From contig JADDMT010000025.1 in NCBI GenBank assembly GCA_021401465.1, forward strand, positions 124,001 to 188,000: a DNA stretch of 64,000 nt. Direction: 5' to 3'. Positions 12,028 to 21,825 of the stretch are shown piece after piece. Source of the stretch: Teratosphaeria epicoccoides (Eukaryota; Ascomycota; Dothideomycetes; Mycosphaerellales; Teratosphaeriaceae). The stretch's first letter is position 1. Each line of letters opens with the position of its first letter. The position numbers were made by a program, and so were the translations under genes. The notes beneath the pieces were generated by a model. It ran no database searches and was not told where the DNA came from. It worked only from the letters and a program-made list of their open reading frames with translations.

Positions 12028-12380
12028 TACAAGGTACACTAACTAATTATGTAGTAGTTAGTGACTTTTAAGATGTTGTTAGTATTATAATAGCTGATTA
12101 TTAATGCTAAGAGAGCGTACTTAAACCCTAACCCTTAAGGCTTAAAACAGCTAGTATCTGCTCTGATTAGAGCAATCACGACAGTCTCACGCTGCCACGT
12201 GATGCGGGCGCACACTCTTAAAACGGACACTATTGAAGCAGATTAATGTCTTAAGAGCTAGTTGAAGCAAGCAGTTGTTAATAGCAGAGCTGCCTTTGCA
12301 AAGATCGATCTGACAGACGATAAGGCCATCACAACCACCAGCTGTAACCAGCTCATTGCTATAGACTAGATACTATAGAT

Positions 12381-12545
12381 ACCATCAACCATCAACTAAC
12401 CACCAACCAACCACGCCTTTTGAGGCCATTAACCAACCAACCAACCACTCAGTGAAGCTGCTCCGACCAGCCAACCAACCACTTTTGAGCGCTCACACCA
12501 ACCAACCAACCACCAAAGGCGTCAACCACGTGGTTGGTTGGCTGT
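12381..12545. repeat. CCAA-rich repeat cluster with palindrome
   Basis: Runs of AACCAACCAACCAAC recur four to five times, separated by short unique spacers. The cluster ends in the palindrome CAACCACGTGGTTG, after which the repeat appears once in reverse (GTTGGTTGG). A pair ACGCCTTT / AAAGGCGT also faces inward within the cluster. It lies exactly between the RIP block and the first gene. No coding function is suggested; open frames at 12,452-12,830 are low-complexity translations of the repeat or follow it without support. Confidence 0.6.
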
Positions 12546-12935
12546 TACAATGTCTGATGCCGCGCGGTTTATGTGAACCGGGAGAGCCCGTTTGTCTTCT
12601 GCCACCAGCATCCGCCCGCCGGCAAGGACATCCGTGGTCGGCAGCCAGTCAGAGCACGCAGCGGTCGTCGTGATGAGCTAGCCGCCGCCAATCCATTCAC
12701 GAAGACACAGCATCCTGTCCAGGCTGTTCGACTACCCTATGCAGTTAAGCTTGATCGCCTACAAAATTCGAATTTCGATACCCAGTACTTTACCCTCCAC
12801 AACCACCCACACCACATAGATTCGAGCTGATAATGCAGTTCAGCATTACCCGAGGCCCCAATTAACCCCATTTATCGGCATTCTTCGATTCGAAAATCCT
12901 TCTTAGCATTGTCTGCCGCCGCCACCACCACTATC

Positions 12936-14417
12936 ATGGCCACTTCTTCGACCATGGCGTCCGTCCATCTTCCTGCCGACCAAGACCGCTTGGAGAACCT
13001 GCCAGCCGAGCTGCGTCTGAAGATCTCTCGCCACGTCATCGGCAGTGCGGACCTGCATCCCACTGTCGACAACAGATCCGGCAAGCTGAGAATCGGCCAC
13101 CACTGGAAAATGGCCAAGGGGCTTGTCCACGCCTCTAGTCGTCTACGTGCAGAGGGTCTTCTCGAGTTCTATAAGCGGGCTGACATCCACATCCGCTTCT
13201 TCCTCAATTTCCGCAGCCTCCAGATTGCCGTCGATTATCTCAAATTCGTCTGGCAGCAGATTCAGAGCATTGAGGCGGGCACTACACTCAATGCGGCTTT
13301 CAAGTCAATCCACCTCTTCCCTAGTTTGGGTGCTGCCAGGTGGGAGGACTTGCCACATTACAAGTCGCTCGCGCTCCTCTTCCGCGAACTTGGCAGCATG
13401 CCTGATATCCGCAAGGCTCTGAAGAAGAGCGAGACCCCGACAGGTAAGTTTATCTTCTACTTACCGGGTGGTGGTCAGTATATCAGGAAAGCTACGAAGG
13501 ACGTGATGGAGGTGTGTGTGTCTAAGGATTCGCGGGGCAACTTGTTCGATGAGCAATGTGTATCTGCGCGGTTTGAGAAGGAGGTCTTGAGGTTACAGAC
13601 GACGGATCCGGGCTAGAAGCACTTGAAGGCTGCGCGCCAACGTGTGCAGCGTCGAACCAAATGGAGGGCAGCTGGTGCCGGTGCAGTTGCGACGGCGGCG
13701 GCGGGGGAGGAGGATGATGACGATGATCAGGATGCACAGGACGATGGTTACGCCATGCTATCGCATCCACAGTTTGTCGACGGAACGGATGAGGCGGCAC
13801 TGGTCGCAGAGCTGGATGCAGAGATGATGCATGCTGCAGCTCCAGCTATCATCATGCGTCAGCGAGCGCAGGTGATGCGGCTCGCGCGCCAGAGTATCGT
13901 TGGCACATCCTTCACCCGCACCGTCCACATCTCCGAGACTACCTACTACTCGCTAGCTCAGCCGGCTTTTATGGCCGATCGGTCACACCCAGGCATGACA
14001 GACTTTTCTGCCAACATCCTGGCCTGGCCGGACTGCAAGGAGATGATGGCGATGTATCCAGACATGCCCATCCGGAGCCCCTTCACGCACAGGACCTCAA
14101 CTCGCGGTCGTCAGCATCACACCGTCTACCAGCAGGCTCCTCCACTGCACGCGCCTCCGCCCTCAGAGTTCTTCCCGGACCGCTTCGGTTACGGCGACAT
14201 CCAGTATGCGGCGCCAGACAACATTGCCTTAGGTGGTGGTTCCTACGGTCGCAACACCATCATCCATCCTGTCTCCGGCAGCAACCAGTCTATTGATGGA
14301 GGCAACATGACATCCGACTTTGGCGGTCCCGTCGACGCCGACAAGCCCAGCAACGTTAAGGAGTCAGATCTGCTGGATCTGTTGGACGCAGGTGGTCACA
14401 GCCTCTATGGATTCTAA
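12936..14417 (+). CDS. F-box-like hypothetical protein with in-frame TAG
   Basis: The start chosen is ATG 12936 (MATSSTMASVH); a nearby upstream frame extension begins with TTG. Residues 10-40 contain an F-box-like start (LENLPAELRLKISRHVI), suggesting a substrate adaptor of SCF ubiquitin ligases, though the domain is divergent. The frame runs to a TAG at 13614-13616 and continues open in the same phase for 267 codons to TAA 14415-14417. Two readings fit: a 57-nt phase-0 intron 13560..13616 (GTATCT...GCTAG) that uses the TAG as its acceptor, giving about 474 residues; or a nonsense mutation TGG to TAG, plausible 1.4 kb from a RIP block. The intron has no good branch site. The C-terminal half is acidic and low complexity, then His/Pro-rich. 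Confidence 0.55.
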
Positions 14418-15314
14418 AGTGTCTCCATGGAGGACGACTCTGGCCGTCCGGCTAAGAGGCTCCGCGCTGAGTAGAGCACTCCGTCAAGAATGGCCATGTG
14501 TGGAGGCAAGGCTTGAGTAGCATCTTGCTCGTCCAGAGGCAGCTGTTCGTCTGCTAGGTGGGCCGGCGTAACGAGCAGCTGTTGGGCAAGATTTCTGTCC
14601 ATGAATATAGAAATAAAATGAAGAAACTGCTTCGCTGTTTTGTGTGGAGGCCTCCCGCGTCTCAGAATCCGTCCAGGGGCGTGTGCGAAGTCGTGCATGG
14701 CTTGATCTCATACACCGATGAGCACTAGATCTCAGAAGTCTTTGTTGTCACCGCCATGCAGCATGCTACTATTCGGTCATAGTTCATGACACGAGCTCCT
14801 CGAAGTTACTCATGAATGTACTCATGCTTGCCAAGGCCAGGCGGTCCTCTTTCACCAGGCCCTTTCTAGCCTAGCTCCGACCGCAAGGCTGACCTCGTCC
14901 TCTTTCAAGCCATCGGGAAGTGAAACTCTTCACGTGTGCCATGATGTTCATGGGGAAAGGCACCACCTGTCGGGTGCAGAGATTGAGAACAGACGCAGTA
15001 GAGCTGATTGGAGGACTCCTGCATTACTGAATGGAGCTCCGTCTTAGGAACAGGTAAAGATCGACCAACAGCACACGTTAATTCTAGTAAGGACGACGGC
15101 TTGTTGGAGGACAGTGGATCGGAGAAGAAATGAACGGACACTACCGACCCAAAGGGATGCCGCAACCACAGAGGTAGCACCGTAAGTGGTACAGTATGAG
15201 CCATGCTGTCTCAGCACGTCTGCTTCCATCTGCACTGCTACAGCGAACACAAGACCATCTTTGAGATTTGAATATTCATTCCTACTTCCTTCCGTTTCCT
15301 CATCCCATCTTCCC
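14418..15314. other. intergenic, nothing recognised
   Basis: About 0.9 kb without a supported gene, RNA or repeat on either strand. Open frames here are short, overlap one another in several phases and lack splice continuity. Confidence 0.6.
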
Positions 15315-15352
15315 TTCATCCACCATCACACCACCACCACCACCACCCACCA
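15315..15352 (+). repeat. CCA/CAC microsatellite in 5' leader
   Basis: An imperfect (CCA)n tract of roughly twelve triplets ends three bases before the start codon of the secreted-protein gene. It would lie in its 5' untranslated leader or core promoter. It is part of a longer pyrimidine-rich leader (TTCCTCATCCCATCTTCCC). Confidence 0.7.
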
Positions 15353-15355
15353 AAA

Positions 15356-15967
15356 ATGCTCCTCGCCCTCACCACCCTCCTCCTTCCCGCCCTCGCAACC
15401 TCCCTCCCCACAACCCCAAGCAACCAAACAAACATGAACCCCACAAACTTCTACCTCGTCACAACGACCCAATGCACCACCACCACCAACTCCTCCCTCC
15501 TCGCCAACGTCTCCGCAACCTCCGTCTTCGACCCCTACGAAATGCCAACCTATAGCATTCGCCTCATCGCCCCCGGCTACGGCAGCCTCCCCACTTTCAA
15601 CCTCACAAACGGCGATCTCGTGACGCTGCAGAACGAGCCGATGAACGAAGGGCAGGCATTGTACAACAGCACTGGGCCGATCGTACCGGGGCAGAAGTTA
15701 CAGCTGGCGCCGACGATGGAGCCGGCAGGGAATTTGAGGCTGAAGGATGGGTATTTGGTGACGGTGGATGGTGAGGAGGTGGGATGGACGGTTTGTGAAG
15801 GGGATTTGGAGGAGAGTGTGGTAAGTTAAGCACAGTGCTTGAGTCGTGGGGTGAGGTGTTTGGAGGTTAAATGTGCTAATTTGAAGTTGCTGCAGATCTA
15901 CTGGAAGGGCAATGACAGCAGCTGTAATCCGACGTATGTTCACGCGGTGTCCAGTCCGCCTTACTAG
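15356..15967 (+). CDS. small secreted protein, unknown
   Basis: ATG 15356 follows AAAA, a good fungal context. Exon 1 is 15356..15820. The intron 15821..15895 has donor GTAAGT, branch-like GCTAAT and acceptor TGCAG, and exon 2 is 15896..15967, giving about 178 residues. The N-terminus (MLLALTTLLLPALATS) is a classic signal peptide. The mature part is Thr/Asn-rich with several N-x-S/T sites, no membrane segment and three cysteines after the signal. The end (SSCNPTYVHAVSS) resembles the Cys-containing tail of small secreted fungal proteins. Function is unknown; a role at the cell surface or as a host-facing effector is only a possibility. A GTATGT at 15934 could start a further intron, changing the last residues. 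Confidence 0.65.
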
Positions 15968-16199
15968 AGGGTCGGAAGGCATTAGACTCAGCTGGCTGAG
16001 GCTGCCAAAGCATTGAGCATACCTGGCGTAAAATGGATATCGACAGGAGAGCATGAACGCATTTTCAGGCGAAGCAGTCGGGCAAAAACGGCACTGTCTA
16101 ATATGAGTTTGGCAAAAGGAGAAATGCATTGACGGCGGCTGTCAATGTACAATAGTGCATCATAGTCTAGACATATAAAACTCGATCCCTGGGCCCCAA

Positions 16200-17811
16200 T
16201 CATAGGAAGTTGATGCCCACCCCGAAACTCAGCCCCTTCCTTCCCTCCTCACCGTTTCTAATGACCAAAGGCAAACTAAAATTCAGCTCGAACCTGGCCG
16301 CTGGATGCGCATACACCAGTCCCACGCCCGCCGCCGCACTCGGCAACTCGCTCGTCAATTTCCCAAATGTCTCTGACAGACTGCCTGCCGTGTCTCTTGC
16401 TTTCGGAGCATCATCGGCACGCGCGTCGCTGAGCGCCAGAAGTCGTCCACCGTTGATGAATGCTTGCAGTCGCAGGGGTGTGTCTTTGCCTACTTTCGGC
16501 AAAGGCACGAGTAGAGATGCGCCACCCGCGGCATATACATCACCGCCTACGGCGTCCTGGCCATCGCGTGGTCCAAGACCTGAGAGTCTGAAGCCACGAA
16601 CGTCCGCGGGGCCGCCGAGCTGAAATCGGTCGTTGATTCTGCTTCCAGTAGGAGAGGTTCGGCCGGAAAGTGCGAGAGGCAAGAGGAGACCACCTCGGAG
16701 ACCTGCGGTGAAAGAAATGCCGCTCTCGCTTGCTGTGCGAAACCCAGGAACGGGAATTGGGACAGCGAGCTGGCTGTCAAACTCCGTTTTCGCAAACGCG
16801 ACGTCGCCTTTTAGTGGCCCGAAACCTGCAAGCTCAGTGACGCTCTTAAGGAGGTAGCCTTTACTTGGCAGCATGGGGATGTCTCGGGTGTCATTTGTCC
16901 AGGTGTGCGTCAGGCTAGATTTGAAGGAGTCGCCGGCGTCTGCTCGGACAGTCGGTGAGGCTTTTTCTGCCAGACCCGTGACTTGTCTCCAGAGACCGTT
17001 GTAGGCGAGTGCGTGTTGACTCCAGGGCGATGTTCGATAGAGGATGCGTGAGGTGCCGCCTTTTAGCACTTCTTCGTGTGACGCCCAATGCTTAAGGGTG
17101 CTGCTGGCCAGACCGCCGATCTCGAATCGTAGATCTGGGTCAGAGAGGATGGGGGTCGCGAAATTGGCACTGTATGCACTCCGTGTCCTCGTTCCTAGAC
17201 TGGCGTTCGCATTCAAGCTTTCTGCTCCGCCAAACAGATTCCGTAATTGCGCGTTGACGAATGCACTCCCCTCTGCCGTACCTGCCTCAGTACCTGTCTT
17301 GATCGTGTACCGCCCTCTCTCCTTGGCATTTACAAAGACAGCATAGTCTGTCGGGCTCGTGCTTGGATCTGTCTGATCCGGTGTATCGATGTACGTCGAG
17401 ATGGGTTGCTGGAAGATGTCCAGTCGATTCAACTTGTCCACCGCGCCACCAATCTCTGCTAGCGCGGACTGAAGAGTGTATTCGCCGGCATCGGGTCGGT
17501 TGTGAGACAGTATGGGCTGGAAGATGCGCTCGAGGAAAGCTGGGCGGGTGTGTGGTGCGCCGATGACACGGACAGAGGAGATCGTGACTGGCTTTGTGGT
17601 ATTGCTGCCGACCAACTCAGCCATCCGCTGCTGTGACTTCTGATACTGGGCATGCACTCGTGCATTGATCTCGTCCTCTTTCTGCTTGATGTGTGAAGGG
17701 TCGACTTTGAGCTGGGCGAAGATCTGCAAGTGATGATTAGTAGAGGCTTGATCAACTGTAATACCTAGCTGGCCTACTCACGCTATCGTCCAGCGGCGAA
17801 GGGAGAGCCAT
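16200..17811 (-). CDS. sam50: Sam50/Tob55 outer-membrane assembly protein
   Basis: Core subunit of the mitochondrial sorting and assembly machinery, which inserts beta-barrel proteins into the outer membrane (Omp85/BamA family). Exon 1 is 17782..17811 (MALPSPLDDS). The intron 17724..17781 has GTGAGT, CTAAT and TTGCAG, and exon 2 is 16200..17723, giving 517 residues, the usual length. A POTRA-like region lies at about residues 55-130 (TISSVRVIGAPHTRPAFLE). It is followed by the 16-strand barrel region with the family motif FQLGGPADVRGF near residue 380 and a C-terminal beta-signal-like end (GLSFGVGINFL). The gene is tail to tail with the secreted-protein gene, 232 bp apart. Confidence 0.92.
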
Positions 17812-18387
17812 AAGAAGCGCAAGGTGAAGATGTCACTTTCATGTGAAACTTGCCGGAGCAACAGCAGCCACAGCTTAAGGTTCGAAATCCAAGTCCCAGT
17901 TCCAGCCACACACCAAATCGGGACTCCACTCTTCGCTCTCACATCCTTTGTTCAAGGTCATAGCATGAATCCCAATGTGTAATTTCCGGGATGGTGCAGT
18001 TAGTCTCTCATGACGAACTGTGCCAGAAGTGTACATTCGACCATTGTTCAGGTGATCCAATTCATCTTGATCAAAACCAAGTCATGAAGCATCAGGTGGT
18101 TTGCCGACTGCGCCGAATGACTGCCACGCTCGCTCACACTGTGTGCAAGATTGTACAGTATGCTTCTATCGCGGATCACCTTCTGTCAGGGAAACTCGAC
18201 TCGACCCCTGAGACTCTCGCCGCTCAAGATGACCAAAGCTCTGCTGTCATCCGCAATCTGGGGCTTGAATATCTGCAGATGGTACAAGGTTGCTTGAGGG
18301 GGGCTATGCAATAACACAATCCACATCACGTTTGTGCCGCTTCTGTTGCTACAAATCTGCATGGAGAGTCTGCAGCATGCATGCTCG
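17812..18387. other. intergenic, nothing recognised
   Basis: This stretch of 576 bp lies between the 5' end of sam50 and the 3' end of the Hri1-like gene. It should contain the sam50 promoter and the Hri1 terminator. No clear element is visible, and a 107-codon open frame at 17,991 has no supporting feature. Confidence 0.5.
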
Positions 18388-19317
18388 TTAGAAGTATGAC
18401 AGATCAACCACCTTCCACGAAAACTCCCCATATTCAATCTCCTGTCCCAGTCTCACCTTGCCCTCTTCTACATCCATCGCAAAGCCACAAGGTAGCCAGT
18501 AGTCCCCGATCCTCAGCTGCCTTTGCCACCCGCCCTGGGTGACACCATTCGCACTTGGGGTTGTCCTATTCATATTACCATCATCGTTGCCTTCCATCGC
18601 CGTCACCCGCCGCTCGCTCCAAGACCATCGTTCAATAGTGATGGAGGTGCCTGGTTCTCTACTGCTGTGGGGAGAAAGCTTGAACATACCTTGTACAAGT
18701 TGCCCCACACGGACGACCATGCCGCGAGCTCTGTCGCGGGCATCCCTCAGCATGATCACAACGCAGATTCGAGCTGAGACTGACCGGGCTACCATCGTCT
18801 TGTCGCCCTTCGTATCTCCCAGCGTGGCGAAAGGAAACTCACCTGTCGGCAGAGCAGACACGTTCTTCCACAGTTCCTCATATGGCACTTCGCCTGCGTC
18901 TGGACGAGCAGGATTGACCATCTTGCCCGTCTCCAATGACGTACCGTCATCGAGTGAGAGCATCTCTCCCGAATCCTTCACCAACTCAGGGGCATCAGAC
19001 CGGGAGTCGACCCAATGTCGCCAGATCGCACTTGCCCGTTTCCCGTCAGAATCAGGGTCCTGCTTGCTGGTTGCTGTGCCCGCAAAAGCCCAGTCAAGGC
19101 GCGAAATTGGTAGGACATCTTGTGTGCGTCAGAATGAACACCTCGTCAGATTTGTACTGACAGACCCACCTTCTTTCCCTTCATCAGGACTGGATCCTTT
19201 CAGGACCCTGATGTCGACGAAGTTGCCGGTGTCAGACGTCAAGACCAGTGTGTTCGTTGGCTCGCTTTCAGGCTCGGGTGGCCATCTGATCCAGTTGCGT
19301 CTTGAGATGTGCGGCAT
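18388..19317 (-). CDS. HRI1: Hri1-family protein
   Basis: Three exons close perfectly: 19170..19317, 18843..19118 and 18388..18773, giving 269 residues. The introns have donors GTGGGT and GTGAGT and acceptors ACAAG and CTCAG. Exon 1 carries the family start (a WIRWPPEP-type stretch, then TNTLVLTS and FVDIRV). Exon 2 carries LDWAFAGTA and WRHWVDSR, and exon 3 ends with a GxExEYGEFSWKVVDLSYF-like close. In yeast Hri1 binds the casein kinase Hrr25 and is linked to protein secretion; the fold is a lipocalin-like beta barrel. Its molecular role is not known. The acceptor AAG of intron 1 is a minor variant, so that boundary could shift slightly. Confidence 0.8.
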
Positions 19318-19814
19318 TATGGTGCTAATGGGTGTTTCGTGCTGGTTGTAGTGCGCGAGTCCGTCTTCCTTGTTTCGCTATTCGATCAACGTCTTGAAGG
19401 TCGGATCAGGCAGATTAGGTTGTGGTTCAGGTGCTGAGTCAGGTCCCAGAATCTGCGTATCCATTGGCAAGTAGTGTAGTTGAGATCGAAGCTCAAAATA
19501 TTGAGGTGTCGGGATCTCAGCCGCGCTCTAGCGCGATCGAAGTTGGCAAGCACGCTTTGCATCACATGTGGATATGGGGCAAGCATATGAATGTGACGCC
19601 AAGTTTCGGGTCATCGTGTGCATGGATGAGCCTGAAATCCTTTTTGAGCAAAGTCCCCACTTGTATAGTTGCCATTTTACCATATCATCACACGAATAAA
19701 ATTCGTTATGTACAACAGCCATAACGCCTACGATCGCGACTCTGTCTTGCCGATCATCTCAAAGAAACGTTCATCACTCATCCCCCGGCTCAGCATCCCC
19801 GAGCCCTCTTCACT

Positions 19815-20930
19815 TCATTGAACAGCCATACTCATGCGCCCGTGCTCCACAGGGGCTGTGCCCTCGACGATCGTTATAGCAGGCATGTGCGGCACTGGCG
19901 GAGCCGAGCTGGTGTCAAAAGGATCCAGGTCGGTATTTTCGTCCTGGGCTGGTGTAGGTGGGATCGTGCTCAGCTTGTGATTCTCCCAATTTGCTGCCGG
20001 CATACTCGTGGGACACCCATTACTGACGCTGTTCCGCACGTACGTAGGCGTGCGATATACCGGTTTGTTGAAGCCTCTTCCGCTGTTGCTGTTCAAGGAG
20101 CTAACGCTGCCATTACGCGCGAAGGCGCTCACATTGTTGTTCTGGGGGACAATGAGGGAAGATGCCGAGGTAACGCTGGCGCTGCGAGACGGAGCGGCAC
20201 TGCCGGTGCTAATCGGTGAGGAGATGAAGGCGCTGGAGATGCGGCGGAGCATGTTGCCGCCCGTGCTGGCGATTGAGGACGAGCGAGCAGCCTGTTTTGG
20301 TGGCTCTTGCGGGTTGCTCGGATCCAGGAATGAAAAGACGCCTTTCAGCGCCGTGATCGATACCACAGCGCACGACTTGACTACATTCCAGCTCTCTTCT
20401 AACCTGATGAAGTCGTCGATCTTCTGTTCCAGAGTTTCCATCTCCTGCAGGGTCACTTCGATGGAATCCGAGACTAAAGTGGTGCCGGTGATCCAGATGT
20501 TCGCGGTAGTGTCCTGCACGTGTTCAGGCTGCTGGTTCACTAGGCCAATGGCAGAACTACACAGCTTGTCGATGGCCATGGCCGCCGTATTTCGCTGCAT
20601 TGTGATGTCGACGTAGAGCTTGGACTTGTCTGCCACTTGATCGTCGTCCCGCATGCTGTTCTTCAGATTGTCGTAGCATGTTTTGAACGCATCTTGATAG
20701 ACATATGCTAATGCCGAATTCAAATTGTCCATAGCGGCGAGAATTGCGTCTGCATCGTCTCCTATTGTTGCGCTTAGAGTGGCCGCATGGTTTGTGCCTT
20801 CCATCAATCCAGCAGCCTGCAGCGTTCTGAAGAAGCTGAAATCTCCAGTCCGACTCGCTATGTGAAGATTGTGACGGACTAGCGCAACGCGCTGTGTCCA
20901 ATGCAGTTGTTTCGTCTGAAGAGCAGACAT
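19815..20930 (-). CDS. conserved-looking hypothetical protein, helical N-terminus
   Basis: A single open frame of 371 codons starts at ATG 20928-20930. Residues 1-215 are predominantly helical and well ordered, with a pattern that could fit a helical bundle. Residues 215-371 are Ser/Pro/Asn-rich and disordered, with a positive RRISSAF patch. I do not recognise a family and see no signal peptide or membrane segment. It is a real-looking gene by codon pattern and length. It lies divergent to the Yip1 gene with a probable degenerate locus between them. Membrane remodelling or signalling roles would be speculation. Confidence 0.65.
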   Translation of the reverse strand: MSALQTKQLHWTQRVALVRHNLHIASRTGDFSFFRTLQAAGLMEGTNHAATLSATIGDDADAILAAMDNLNSALAYVYQDAFKTCYDNLKNSMRDDDQVADKSKLYVDITMQRNTAAMAIDKLCSSAIGLVNQQPEHVQDTTANIWITGTTLVSDSIEVTLQEMETLEQKIDDFIRLEESWNVVKSCAVVSITALKGVFSFLDPSNPQEPPKQAARSSSIASTGGNMLRRISSAFISSPISTGSAAPSRSASVTSASSLIVPQNNNVSAFARNGSVSSLNSNSGRGFNKPVYRTPTYVRNSVSNGCPTSMPAANWENHKLSTIPPTPAQDENTDLDPFDTSSAPPVPHMPAITIVEGTAPVEHGRMSMAVQ

Positions 20931-21001
20931 TTTGGTCGGCTTGGATGTCAGTGATTGCTATCAATGTGACGCGTCGGATTAGAAATCTTGTGTTGGATAT
21001 G

Positions 21002-21550
21002 TTATGTACAAGAGAAGGACGAAACGAAGACTTCACACACGAAAATGGACCTGCAGAACGCAAACAAGATCACGGTATAAGGAGAGCCATCCATTGTCAC
21101 AAGCGCACTGAGAGGCAGTGGATGCAGCAGAGGCGTTCGAGGCACGGTCTGTCCGGCAAAGACTTTGTCTGCGTTTCGCTTGCCTGGACCCACTTCGGCT
21201 ACGATATACCCCTGCACTGGGATGTCACTCTATGTGACGAAAAAATCTAGAAGTCGGTAGCGAGTCTTGATGGTGTGTGACCGGTCGTCGGTCTCTGGCT
21301 GAGCATTGTAAGGCAGCTGCATGCGGAAGCGTTCGGCCGCGAAATCCTCGGGCTTGAGCATCGAGGACAATGGAATTATTATTTCCAGTCTACGGTGGGG
21401 ACGAGCGCTACGTCAAGCAGTCCAAATTGTCGGGTCCATACGTGTTCTGTGTCTTGATATGCCAGGATGATGTGGTCTCCTGCAATGGGGACAGACTTCA
21501 GGGTAATGCTCTTAGCCGCTTCCAGGACTGTTTCACGGCGTCTCGAAGAC
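21002..21550 (-). pseudogene. possible degenerate gene of unknown family
   Basis: On the minus strand two coding-looking pieces follow each other. The first (about 21,545-21,395) restores a globular sequence including AGDHIILAYQDTEHVW before two TAA codons. The second starts at ATG 21362 (MLKPEDFAAERFRMQ), hits a TAG near 21,230 and continues in the same frame to 21,002 with a well-formed segment (SDIPVQGYIVAEVGPGK). The TAG sits where a Trp codon (TGG) would fit. Both pieces look protein-like rather than random, so a decayed gene, or a gene with introns I could not place, is likely. No family is recognised. Confidence 0.3.
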
Positions 21551-21825
21551 AGTAGGCTATGATAAGGATTGTCTGATAGAACATCGTCATGTCAGGTAGG
21601 TACTTAGATAGGAGTGGACAGAGTAGGTAGTGTGCTGCTAATGCTGCTGAATGAAACGAGGTCCGCTGCGGTACTGCATCGACCAATCACAGGCTCAGAC
21701 AGGGACCTATCGGTTCATTTTCATTGCTGCCTGCTAGCCACCGCCCACGAGCGAGCGCATCTACAGCCGCCAGGTCACGCAGTCGCGCTTGAAACCGTCT
21801 CCATCGCGCACAAACTTTCAACGAG

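Larger units (their letters stand above)
1..12180. mobile_element. RIP-degraded transposon block
   Basis: No intact gene is present. Several long frames can be followed on both strands, but they are broken almost only by TAG and some TAA. By eye I count about five TGG triplets in 4021..5400, far fewer than chance, while TAG and CTA are very common. This is the expected trace of CpA-to-TpA change on both strands (TGG to TAG, CAA to TAA), which is RIP as known in ascomycetes. Base composition is still moderate in the coding relics, so the damage looks fairly light or recent. From about 10.5 kb the block becomes strongly TA-rich. The right edge is placed near 12,180, where normal composition returns. 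The left edge lies outside the window. Confidence 0.85.
10490..12180. other. TA-rich non-coding tail of the repeat block
   Basis: No frame of useful length occurs on either strand. The sequence is dominated by TAG, CTA, TTA and TAAT strings with CTACTACTA and TAACTAACTAA runs. It looks like repeat DNA more heavily damaged than the coding relics to its left, or an older insertion. A cluster of GAGTAGG-type strings (10,615-10,705) faces a partial inverted copy (GAGTAGGCCGAG at 10693..10704 against CTCGGTCTACTC at 10759..10770). Confidence 0.6.

Noticed and set aside
12452..12830. Open frames of 73 and 85 codons
   Set aside because: They translate the CCAA repeat cluster or overlap each other in two phases, with no domain and no splice continuity to the next gene.
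13444..13476. GTAAGT...CAG as an intron in the F-box-like gene
   Set aside because: Only about 33 nt long, and removal is not needed because the frame is open through it.
15934..15991. Second intron in the small secreted protein gene
   Set aside because: GTATGT...CTCAG is possible, but reading through gives a family-like Cys-containing end, so the simpler model was kept.
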